A DNA stretch of 64,000 bases. Origin: Ascidia mentula (taxonomy: Eukaryota > Chordata > Ascidiacea > Phlebobranchia > Ascidiidae). How positions within the stretch are numbered: position 1 is the first letter of the stretch; each line of letters opens with the position of its first letter. The stretch lies in the NCBI GenBank assembly GCA_947561715.1, contig OX387199.1:18729001-18793000 (forward strand). Direction: 5' to 3'. Positions 35,706-46,800 of this stretch are shown here, piece after piece. The position numbers were made by a program, and so were the translations under genes. The notes beneath the pieces were generated by a model. It was not told the DNA's origin, ran no database searches, and saw only the letters and a program-made list of their open reading frames with translations.

Positions 35706-38209
35706 CTATCGTATAGGATCATTAGGCTTCGCAATCCAGACATTGCAGCCTAGCTGGATCGGTCACGTTTTTCAGCCACACTTCTACCACGTTTTACCAC
35801 AATATATTATATAGTGTTTTGAATAATCATCGCTAATATTAATTTATCGTAATATTGCCTATTAGCACGAAAAGTGTGAATACCATGGTAGGTAAGCACT
35901 ATTATTTTTAGTCTGGTGATGTGCGACACAATCAGAATATCGCAACAATTTACCGTCAGGAAACTTAGGGCCTTCCGCAAACATATGAAGCGATTGTCGT
36001 GAGGAGCAGACAAAAAGTCACTCGTCACAATATAATACAGAAAAAGAAACCTTTATTATACAAAAGAGATGATTTAAGTGAAACATTCCACGAACCGCAA
36101 ATTGTTTGAAGAATTTTAACACAATCAAGCGTTCAGAATGTTCGGTGACCTTTTAAGAAAACGCTGAGAAACCTGTTTTGCAAACGGCGCTGTTTTTCAG
36201 AGAGCTTTTCTCTATTATAGTTGCCCTGTACCCAAACACGTCAATACCCACTTCACGCAACATCGCCCAAGCATTTCGTTTTGTATTCGTTTCAGTCAAA
36301 CTAATCTCAACAGTTTTTTGTCAGCATATGTAAAGCTGGCTGGGACAGGTGGTTGACAACAATTGACACACATGCGTCATATGTTTACCAGCTAGTGTTT
36401 TGTGCTCAGTGTAGGTGGCTTACGCGATTTAAATTCAATATATTTACAAAAATAAAAAACAAAATCCCTTTTCCCTTGACGGGATGATAATAATTGAACA
36501 GACAGTTCCACTTCGCAACTCCACATTATATGTCTTTTACACATGGATTAACCAAGACATTCAACCTTTAAAACATCGTATTGTCAACAGAAGGGTTAAT
36601 TAAGACAAAAAACCTTCCACATTTCGACACACAATACCTTTTCTCTAAAACATGCTTTTCTGCATCTCCTCTTGCCACACCATCCAAGTCTACTCCCACA
36701 ACCCAACTTCTCCAAATATTTCATCGCGAAGTTTGTACGGAAAAATAGGAACTTGTTAAAATAGAAGAGAGATGGCGCAAACGCATTAGTGCTTGACGGT
36801 TGAACGCCCAAGTGACGGAGATAGGGAACTAAATTCTCGGGCAAGGGGCAAAGCTAGCATCAAAGAATTTTGTGAACAAGCAAAGATGTGGTGTGGTTTG
36901 TCGGCTAAACAAAATTTGACGAATTTCGGTTGCGATGCAATTTGTGATCGACCTCACGATAAAAAACGGTTTTGTTAAATCTGTTATGAATCAACTTTGC
37001 ACAGATCGTGTGGAATTCCATTATTTCTTTGATGAAACTACGTTTTTTTAATTTGCAAAGTTGTCCTTTTGATACAACACGTTTAGAATTGAAGTGCTTT
37101 TCAACCTTTCACTGGTTTTAATATTGATTTTCGTTGCCACGTTACCTGTAAATTAAGAAGCTTGTGGTTGAAGATAACCAGCCAAATGTCCATAAATTGC
37201 CATTACATCTGGTTTGAGCAAATCCGTATATGCGTATATTTGTACGCTGTACCAAGCGTTGGTTGCCGATGTAGAGATCAATCTATGTGGATGTGCAGTT
37301 ATTGGAATTTGAAAAACAAGCAACCAATCATTTTTATTTTGCCTCCCATATCACGTGACTTAACTTTACGTACCAAGTGGAATTAGAATATGTGGTAATA
37401 AAATCATAACGATATTGGTTAATGCTTTTATTTGCAGAGATAGACCTCTAACGACCGCTGCCGACTAAATTTTTGCGTGGCAAGAAATGCAAGATGTATT
37501 CTTAATACCATTCTTAATACCTTAAGTAAGTTTCTACTGAATGCAAAAACATATATTTTTACCTTCCTTATCAGCCAGTTATTTCCCCCAATAATAACTC
37601 ACCCAATTGGTCTACATTAAAAATAATCTGAATAACTTACAGGAGCTTGAAAACGAAATTTAAAGCGCATATGGTGCGTATAGCATTGCCACAAACATCA
37701 TAAACAAATAAGCAATATAAACTACAATTTCGTTTTGTAAAGGAACGAACGTGCAGGAATATGTTTAGTTTTTTTTAGATCTCGCGGGAAAAGTCGGGAA
37801 AGCTGGCTGGTCCAGCTAGGCTGCAATGCCTTGGCTGTGAAGTCTGTAAATCTAATAAAAATGCATAACTACATGCATGACTGCCCAGCAGGGCATTTGG
37901 AATAGCCATCTTTCTTGAGGTGAAAATGGCGAAAAACGAAGATTTCTAGTTTTAAAACAAGCCCCAACAATAGATATAGGGTTGCGGTAAGCCAGTGAAT
38001 CACAATGTGTCGTTATAGATTGATAAAAAGTTTCTAAATCACAACGCTGACGTGTAGGACCAAATATATTCATTATGTTCGCTGGATTTATAAACACGAA
38101 ACAGCTATTTTTTTTCCACATTGCTGTTATTTAGGAGCTCATAAATTCCACCCGACATTAATATTATGTTTCAATTTCAAACAGACCAATGAAAACGAAA
38201 TTTTAAACA
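35706..38209. repeat. Tandem unit 2
   Basis: Second direct copy, very similar to unit 1. The 74-codon ORF recurs at 37,162-37,386 with a single residue change. The short conserved ORF is open at 36,793-36,978. The decayed sulfotransferase tail lies at about 37,658-37,737 on the minus strand. Confidence 0.85.
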
Positions 38210-40310
38210 GAGATGATTTAAGTGAAACATTCGACAAACCGCAAATTGTTTGAAGAATTTAAATACAATCAAGCGTTCACAATGTTCGGTGACCTATAAA
38301 GAAAAAGCTGAGAAACCTGTTTTGCAAACGGCTCTGTTTTTCTGAGAGCTTTTCTCTATTATAGTTGCCCTGTACCCAAACACGTCAATACCCACTTCAC
38401 GCAACATCGCCCAAGCACTTCGTTTTGTATTCGTTTCAGTCAAACTAATCTCAACAGTTTTTTGTCAGCATATGTAAAGCTGGCTGGGGACAGGTGGTTG
38501 ACAACCATTGACACACATGCGTCCTATGTTTTCCAGCTAATGTGTTATGCTCAGTGTAGCTAGCTTACGCGATTTAAATTCAATATATTTACAAAAATAA
38601 AAAACAAAATCCCTTTTCCCTTGACGGGATGATATTGATGGAACAGACAGTTCCACTTCGCAACTCCACATTATATGTCTTTTACATATGAATTAACCAA
38701 GACATTCAACCTTCAAAAAAATCGTACTGTCTGCAGAAGGGTTTATTAAGACATAAAACCTTCCACATTTCGACACACCCTTTCTCTAAAATATGCTTTC
38801 TTTTCTGCATCTCCTCTTGCCACACCATCCAAATCTACTCCCACAACCCAACTTCTCCAAATGTCTCATCGCGAAGTTTGTACGAAAAAATAGGAACTTG
38901 TTAAAATAGAAGAGAGATGGCGCAAACGCATTGGTGCTTGACGGTTGAACACCCGAGTGACGGAGATAGGGAACTAAATTCTCGGGCAAGGGGCAAAGCT
39001 AACATCAAAGAATTTTGTGAACAAGCAAAGATGTGGTGTGGTTTGTCGGCTAAAAGTAATTTGACGAACTTCGGTTGCGATGCAATTGGTGATGGACTTC
39101 GCGATAAAAAACGGTTTTGTTAAATCTGTTATGAATCAACTTTGCACAGATTGTGTGGAATTCCATTATTTCTCTGATGAAACTATGTGGATTTTATTTG
39201 CAAAGTTGCCCTTTTGTTGTAACACATTCAGAATTGAAATGCTTTTCAACCTTTCACTGGTTTTAATATTGATTTTCGTTGCCACGTTTCCTGTAAATTA
39301 AGAAGCTTGTGGTTGAAGATAACCAACCAAATGTCTATAAATTGCCATTACATCAGGTTTGAGCAAATACGTACGTGCGTATATTTGTACGCAGTACCAA
39401 GCGTTGGTTGCCGATGTGGAGATCAATCCATGTGGATGTTCAGTTATTGGAATTTGTAAAACAAGCAACCAATCATTTTTATTTTGCCTCCCATATCACG
39501 TGACGTAACTTTACGTACCAAGTGGAATTAGAATATGTGGTATTAAAATCATAGCGATATTGGTTAATGCTTTTATTTGCAGAAATAGACCTCTAGCGAC
39601 CGCTGCCGACTGAATTTTTGCGTGGAAAGAAATGCAAGATGGCCATTCTTAATACCTGAAGTAGGTTTCTACTGAATGCAAAAACATCTTTTTTTACCTT
39701 CCTTATCTGCCAGTTACTTCCCCCAATAAAAACTCACCTAATTGGTCTACATTAAAAATAATCTGAATCACTTACAGGAGCTTGAAAACGAAATTTAAAG
39801 CGCATATGGTGCGTATAGCATTGCCACAAACATCATAAACAAATAAGCGATATAAACTACAATTTCGTTTTGTATAGGAACGAACGTGTGGGAATATGTT
39901 TAGTTTTGTTAGATCTCGCGGGAAAAGTCGGGAAAGCTGGCTGGTCCAACTAGGCTGCAATGCCTTGGCTGTGAAGTCTGTAAATCTAATAAAAATGCAT
40001 AACTACATGCATGACTGCCCAGCAGGGCATTTGGAATAGCCATCTTTCTTGAGGTGAAAATGGCGAGAAACGAAGATTTCTAGTTTTGAAACAAGCCCCA
40101 ACAATAGATATAGGGTTGCGGTAAGCCAGTGAATCACAATGTGTCGTTATAGATTGATAAAAAAGTTTCTAAATCACAACGCTGACGTGTAGGACCAAAT
40201 ATATTCATTATGTTCGCTGGATTTATAGACACGAAACAGCTATTTTTTTCCACATTGCTGTTATTTAGGAGCTTATAAATTCCACCCGACATTAATATTA
40301 TATATGACTA
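38210..40310. repeat. Tandem unit 3, 5'-truncated
   Basis: Third direct copy, beginning at GAGATGATTTAAGTG, so it lacks the first 360 bases or so of the unit. The short ORF is open at 38,917-39,123. The decayed sulfotransferase tail lies at about 39,794-39,871 on the minus strand. Confidence 0.85.
38917..39123 (+). other. Short ORF kept in several array units (68 codons)
   Basis: Starts MAQTHWCLTVEHPSDGDREL and contains IKEFCEQAKMWCGLSAKSNL. Open counterparts are at 36,793-36,978 and, inverted, at 42,163-42,369; unit 1 is broken. No family is recognised. Six cysteines and a basic middle are visible. It may be a leftover exon of a gene or an accident of recent duplication. Confidence 0.25.
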
Positions 40311-40474
40311 ATAGGCACCGAGTCTTGCAGTTATCGGAAAAATTGCAAATGATAAAAGTCATCATTCAGATCAGCAAATCACCCTTGCAAAATTATAGTC
40401 AACTAGCAGGGGGGGTACCTAAGTTACATCAATGATATTTGTCACGTTATTTAACAACAACGTTAAAATGAAGT

Positions 40475-40657
40475 CTTTGGAAAATTCGGCCACCAATTCC
40501 TTGAATGGGTCGACGCTGCTATTCTCGATTCTTTTGTCTATTTTAACAGTCGGCGCACTAGAAACCATTGTAAATCCTCGGTAGCTCATTTGTAGATCTC
40601 AACATTTCTTTGCAAACTGTAAATCGCGGGGTTAACGTTCATTCTTTCTAAAGACAT
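40475..40657 (-). pseudogene. ADF/cofilin-like exon 1 relic
   Basis: Minus-strand start codon 40,655-40,657 opens MSLERMNVNPAIYSLQRNVE. After a frameshift the reading YRGFTMVSSAPTVKIDKRIE continues to DPFKELVAEFSK. The exon is otherwise well preserved, but exon 2 is absent. It lies 640 bases before a sulfotransferase exon 4 on the plus strand, repeating the ADF (minus), sulfotransferase (plus) order of the better-kept duplicons. Confidence 0.78.
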
Positions 40658-40734
40658 AACGATGTTAATAATGTAATGTTGTCCCTTCACTGGTCTGTTA
40701 GAAATTACAACAACGTTTTAATGTCGAGAAGTAT

Positions 40735-41035
40735 TTATGAGCTTCTAAATAACAGCATTGTGAATAAAATACAGTCGTTTCCTGCCTATAAATCCAGGAA
40801 AAATAATAAATATATTTGGTCCTACACCTTAGCGTTGTGATTTGGGAACTTCGTTATGAATATACAACGACACATTATGATTTATTGGCCGCGACCCAAT
40901 ATCTTACTTTTACCGCAACCCAATATCTATTGTTTGGGCTCACTTATATTTTTAAACTATAAATCTTATTTTATCGCCATTTTCCCCTCAAGAAAGATGA
41001 CTATTCCAAATGCCAGACTTCGTTCAGGTACTGCA
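40735..41035. repeat. Inverted copy of the unit's right end
   Basis: Reverse complement, diverged, of about 40,030-40,285: AGGACCAAATATATTCAT and GGCATTTGGAATAGCCATCT are recognisable. It is followed by a SINE tail scrap (CTAGCTGGATCAGCCAC) at 41,038-41,090. Confidence 0.8.
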
Positions 41036-41296
41036 GTCTAGCTGGATCAGCCACTTTTTCCCAACAAGTCAGCGCGAGATCAAAAAATAAAATATAAACA
41101 TATTTCCCACAAACCCTCCACCCAATGGTGGAGGTTTTATCTCAACATTTCACGCATTTTTTTACATCTAATGATGTTATACTACTAATTGTCATACATG
41201 CTTGAAAATACAAAACAATCTCATCTCTGCAATCAGATGCATCATATATTTTAAAATCCTAAAGCTTCATTTGTTTTCCCATATTTTATTTTGAAG

Positions 41297-41541
41297 TTTG
41301 TCCCGAAAAAACAGTTGTTAGTTTACGAAGTGAAGGAAGGTTGGAAACCTTTTTGTGAATTCCTGGGCGTTGCAGTTCCCGATATTCCATTTCCTCACAA
41401 GAACAAAGGAGCCACTGTGCTTCACGATTTAAGAAAAGAGTATCCTGTGATGCAACCGATACAAAACGATGATTTCTCTCGCTTGTTTGTTTATGATGTT
41501 TATGGTCGTTCTTTACTTGTCCGCTTTACACGCGCTTTAAA
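41297..41541 (+). pseudogene. Sulfotransferase-like exon 4 relic
   Basis: Reads FVPKKQLLVYEVKEGWKPFC through PFPHKN and LRKEYPVMQPIQN. A 5-base deletion then shifts the frame and destroys the hydrophobic tail. The acceptor (TTTTGAAG) is still present, and no exons 1-3 are found upstream. It sits inside the inverted copy of the array unit at the place where the direct units carry more decayed tail remnants. Confidence 0.85.
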
Positions 41542-41644
41542 TTTCATGTTCAAACAAATTTCATGTATTTGCATTTAGTAAAAACTTGTTATAGATCTAA
41601 ATAATAGCTATCTTGCATTTCTTACACTAAAACTCTTCATTTTT

Positions 41645-43800
41645 TCATACGCAAAAACTTGGTCGGCAGTGGTCGCTAAAGGTCTGTTTCTGCCAATGGC
41701 AGCAATTACCCGCATGACTAATCAATATCGTTATGATTTTAATACCACATTATTTAATTCCACTTGATACGTTAACTTAAGTCACGTTATATGGGAGGCA
41801 AAGCTAAAATGATTGGTTGCTTGTTTTTATAAATTCCAATAACTGCATATCCACATAGATTGATCTCTACATCGGCAACCAACGCTTGGTACTGCGTACA
41901 AATATACTCATATACGGATTTGCTCAAACCAGATGTAATGGCAATTTATGGACACTTGGCTGGTTAGCTTCAACCACAAGCTTCTTAATTTACAGGAAAC
42001 GTGGCAACAAAAATCAGTATTTAAACCAGTAAAAGGTTGCAAAGCATTTCAATTCTAAATGTGTTGCAACAAAAGGGCAACTTTGCAAATAAAAACCACC
42101 TAGTTTGATCAGGGAAATAATGGAATTCCACACAATCTGTGCAAAGTTGATTCATAACAGATTTAACAAACCCGTATTTTATCGTGAGGTCGATCACAAA
42201 TTGCATCGCAACCGAAATTCGTCAAATTACTTTTAGCCGACAAACCACAGCACATATTTGCTTGTTCACAAAATTCTTTGATGCTAGCTTTGCCCCTTGC
42301 CCGAGAATTTACTTCCCGATCTCCGTCTCTCGGGTGTTTAACCGTCAAGCACCGATGCGTTTGCGCCATCTCTCTTCTATTTTAACAAGTTCCTATTTTT
42401 CCGTACAAACTTCGCGATGAAACATTTGGAGAAGTTGGGTTGTGGGAGTAGACTTGGATGGAGTGGAAGAGGAGATGCAGAAAAGATAGCATATTTAACT
42501 GAAAACCTATTGTGTGTCAAAATGTGGAAGGTTTTATGTCTTAATAAACCCTTCTCCAGACAATACGATGTTTTAAAGGTTGAATGTCTTGGTTAATGCA
42601 TGTGTAAATGGCATATAATGTGGAGTTGCGAAGTGGAACTGTCTGTTCCATCAATATCATCCCGTCAAGGGAAAAGGGATTTTCACTTTTTATTTTTGTA
42701 GATATATTGAATTTAAATTGCGTAAGCTAGCTACACTGAGCATAACACATTAGCTGGTAAACATATGACGCATGTGTGTCAATGGTTGTCAACCACCTGT
42801 CCCCAACCAGCTTTACATATGCTGACAAAAAACTGTTGAGATTAGTTTGACTAAAACGAATACAAAACGAAATGCTTGGGCGATGTTGCGTGAAGAGGGT
42901 ATTGACGTGTTTGGGTACAGGGCAACTATAATAGAGAAAAGCTCTCGGGAAAAACAGCGCCGTTTGCAAAACAGGTTTCTCAGCGTTTTCTGAAAAGGTC
43001 ACCGAACTTGTGAACGCTTGATTGCATTTAAATGCTTCAAACAATTTGCGGTTTGTCGAATGTTTCACTTAAATCATCTCTTTATTTTTATAAAGGTTTC
43101 TTTTTCTGTATTATATTGTGACGAGTGAATTTTTGTCTGCTCCTCACGACAATCGCTTTATATGTTTGCGGAAGGCCCTAAGTTTCTTGACGCAAATTAT
43201 TGCGATATTCTGATTGTGTCTCACATCACCGGACTAAAAATAATAGTGCTTACCTACCATGGTATTCACATTTTTCGTGCTAATAGGCAATATTACGATA
43301 AATTAATATTAGCGATGATCATTCAAAACACTATATATTATATTGTGGTAAAACGTGGTAGAAGTGTGGCTGATAAACGTGACCGATCCAGCTAGGCTGC
43401 AATGCCTGGATTGCGAAGCCTAATGATCCTATACGATAGCTTTTATCGCCAAGTAAGGGCCTGCGCAGTGAGGCGATCCTGACAATCATGCTATTGCATG
43501 GAACATTGCTGCTTTCAAAAACGTGGTATTTATTACTTTAAGTTCAATGCCCAAGCACCACACAAGAAAAGTGATTCGTTTGTGGTTGTATTAGGGTGAT
43601 CGTCAATAACTATTGTAGTGACACATTTGGGCTGGGTATTTGAAACAGCAACACCTCAACCACCGGAGGATTCTTTTGTGAAAGCAAAACAGACTTTACG
43701 GATTGCAACACCAAAACTCATGTTGCGTAACGCAGACGCAAGAGAAAGGCAGAAGCCTAAGCCACTGGGTAATGTTGCATGAATTTAGGGTAAATCCGCA
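41645..43800. repeat. Inverted copy of the array unit
   Basis: Reverse complement of about 32,660-34,790. The best-kept parts run from 41,750 to 43,800, including the short ORF at 42,163-42,369 (minus), GAGATGATTTAAGTGAAACA inverted at about 43,062-43,081, and the outer border TTAGGGTAAATCCGC. With the direct units it makes arms of more than 2 kb separated by about 7 kb. Confidence 0.85.
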
Positions 43801-43826
43801 GTTATAATTGTTTGATGTTTGAACAG

Positions 43827-46800
43827 CGAAACCAAGAGCTGGCATCATACGAAAAACTGCTCATCACAAACTTCCACCCCGAAACATAGGTATAAGCTGG
43901 GTAACAATCTTAGCATTTGCATAAGGCTCTTGTTTTGCAAGCGTCTTAAGTTACATACATAAATAATTGTCTTCAAACCGGGAACAACTGACCTAAATAT
44001 ACTTTACAACTTGCTTGTTCAAATTTGCACAAAATTTCAGATGAAGCAACGTCAAGCGCTTTGCATTACGGATACACAAGACCACTGCCTCCAAATTACT
44101 TCAGCTCCCCAACAGCCCCGAATGAATTTGCATTCGGTAAGCTAAATATATATCTCAATATTGAACACCATGTTGTTATCGATCTCGGTTTATGAGTTTG
44201 TTTTGAGATCACACCATTACTTTATATATCTAAAACATGGCAAATTACTAACCTTTCAATGCCATTGTTACCAACAGATAGCTCTGAAGAAAACGAATCT
44301 ACATCGTTTGAAAGTAATGCAACTTTACCTGCCAGCCCAAGCTACACAATCAACTCAATAACTACTTTAGAAGGTAAGCATCCAAAATGTATAAACCTAT
44401 ACACCATATCCCGCGAGGGATTAGGACTATGAGTTAATAAATACACACAGAAAGCCTGTACACCATTAATCCCTCTTTTTATTGGGCAACCAAACGCAAA
44501 CTTAGGTAATATTTTCGTACTTTCAAGGATCAGTTTTTGTACTAGTTTGCGGTTACAATATCTCTATCCTGAAAGTAAGCTTAAAAGACACGCCTGACAA
44601 AATGTGAATAATTTTGTAGAACAATTCTAACGAGGAATCCATGTTTTAGATTACATGCCGGCCGATCATGCTTACGAGCCTCCTCCTGGTGATATCTCGT
44701 TCATCAATGACAACAAAGGTTGTATTAAAATTAATATAGAAAACAAAGTTTAATAGGGTTTTGAAAAGTATATTAATGTCAGAGTCATTGTTTTTATCTC
44801 CCTAAACATAAAATAACTCTAACCGAGAACAATTCAGGAAAACGTGAACAGGCAAACAGGGGAGACAATAATAGAAATAGGGTAAACCTAATTTACGGAA
44901 TAAGGAACCCGAGGAATCTCAGGAATCTCAGGAAATAAGGGTATAGGCTTGAAAAAAAAAATCAAACTCCCGGTGAGCTTGAACTCACGACCCTGGGCTA
45001 ACCAGTCCCAATGCGCTACCTACTGAGCTACAGGTACAGCTCAGCGGTTTCACGGGGTATATTGTGGCCAAGGTACACTGATACTCAAGCGAACAACTTG
45101 CCAGGTGACCTTTACATACGTAAGAGATCTCTACCACCGTAACCAGACAACGTAGGAATAGAAGGAAACTCACACTAATTTGCGGAACTAAGGAACCTGA
45201 GGAGGTTCCTTATTCCGCAAAACGTAGCCCAGTCAGCATGGTTTAACTAATCATTTCTTATTGTAATGGTGCTTTAGTTACATTTCAAATCAGGCCATGA
45301 TCTTCAACGAACAAGCTGACAATGAATCTGAACGCAGTTAAAACCAAGCGCCGAGTAATAACTTGAACAACGTTTTGTTCATTTTTGTTGGGTATTAGCA
45401 AACCTTTACCGACATCAAAAAATAAATTTGAAATTACTTTAGACGAAACATCACCAAAAACCTATCCTCTTACTCGCGATGAGAGTTTAATCTCCTCCTC
45501 GTCGAATTACGGTAACCACGTATGAACATGAATACCCGGCTATCTTGAACTGTTATGTGCTCTTGTTGATTTTGCAGAAGACGCAGGGAGATACGAGTAC
45601 CCGTATGAGATACAGCCGCTAATCTACGATGATACAGGTAACCGAGCATGGTGTTTTTTGCCTGATGCCTGATGTTGTCGTACCAAGAATCTACAAAGTC
45701 ATCCACGTGTTACAACACCCTTGAATTTTCTTTGAGACAAACAATTGAAATGTAAACAGAACCCGGGTCTCGTCATGTTGACGGCAAACTAGGCAGGATG
45801 GTTTTTCCACTTTCAGCTGACAGACAAGGCCGCCCTGTATCACTAGTTGCACATGAGATCTGATTGGTCAATGCAGTGTGCTCTGTTAGCAGCCTACTTA
45901 GCTTAATTGCTTGTACATGTTTGTGACTATGAGTTATTTAAACGTAACCTAAAGATAATCTTTACTAAACTTTAGATGAAACACTACCGAAGAATCCATA
46001 TGACGGAGGCGATGAAAACGCTGCTTCGTCAAACGCAAACGATGCAAATACCGGTTAGTGGTTTGATTCAGCTGTTTCGTGTGAACCGGTTGTTTTGAAT
46101 TAATGACCAAAGCGAACTGGTTTTTAACAAGCGTGTGTATAGGCCTATGTTTCACTTCGAGCACAATAATACTGTAGGATACAGATCCTCAACTGCCGTG
46201 TACTTTTTGTATATATATGTGTTTAATTCTACCAATTTTATGCCAATTTGCAGTCGGTGAACAGTTTCACAGCAAACAGTTAAAAAAATTAGAACCAAAA
46301 CTATTTTAAAACTAAATGCCTAGACGGCTCCACCTTTTTCAAATAGAATGCAACTTATCACAGCAAGGAAGGCATTAAACCAGCGTACCAATAACTAGAT
46401 TGCAATGGATATACAGTTACACAACTTACAAGCACGCGCACAACCCAAACACGAGACAAGTTTACACGCATGAATGCGCCAAGAAAAACCACAGAAACCA
46501 TATACTTGGTTCTGTCCGTTACAAACACTATGGCACGCTGCTAGTAAGAGCACCTGATGCTGAACTATTTGAATCCTACCACTGGTTATGTTCCAAGGAA
46601 TAAGTTACCATACTTATCATTGGGGGATAAAGTGGGGACGACGCCATTGCTGGTGCAAAATTACAGAAACTATGATGTCGGATCAGTGTGAATGCATGGC
46701 CCTAAATAAAATAAGTCGTTTATAATAAAGAAATATATCTTGTTTTGCAAGAAATGGAGGCCTGGTTTTCGCATTCCTTGTTATTTCCACGATGGGGATT

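Noticed and set aside
34461-37386. Nearly identical 74-codon ORFs in units 1 and 2
   Set aside because: They differ by one residue only because the units are young duplicates; the frame is not open in unit 3 or the inverted copy.
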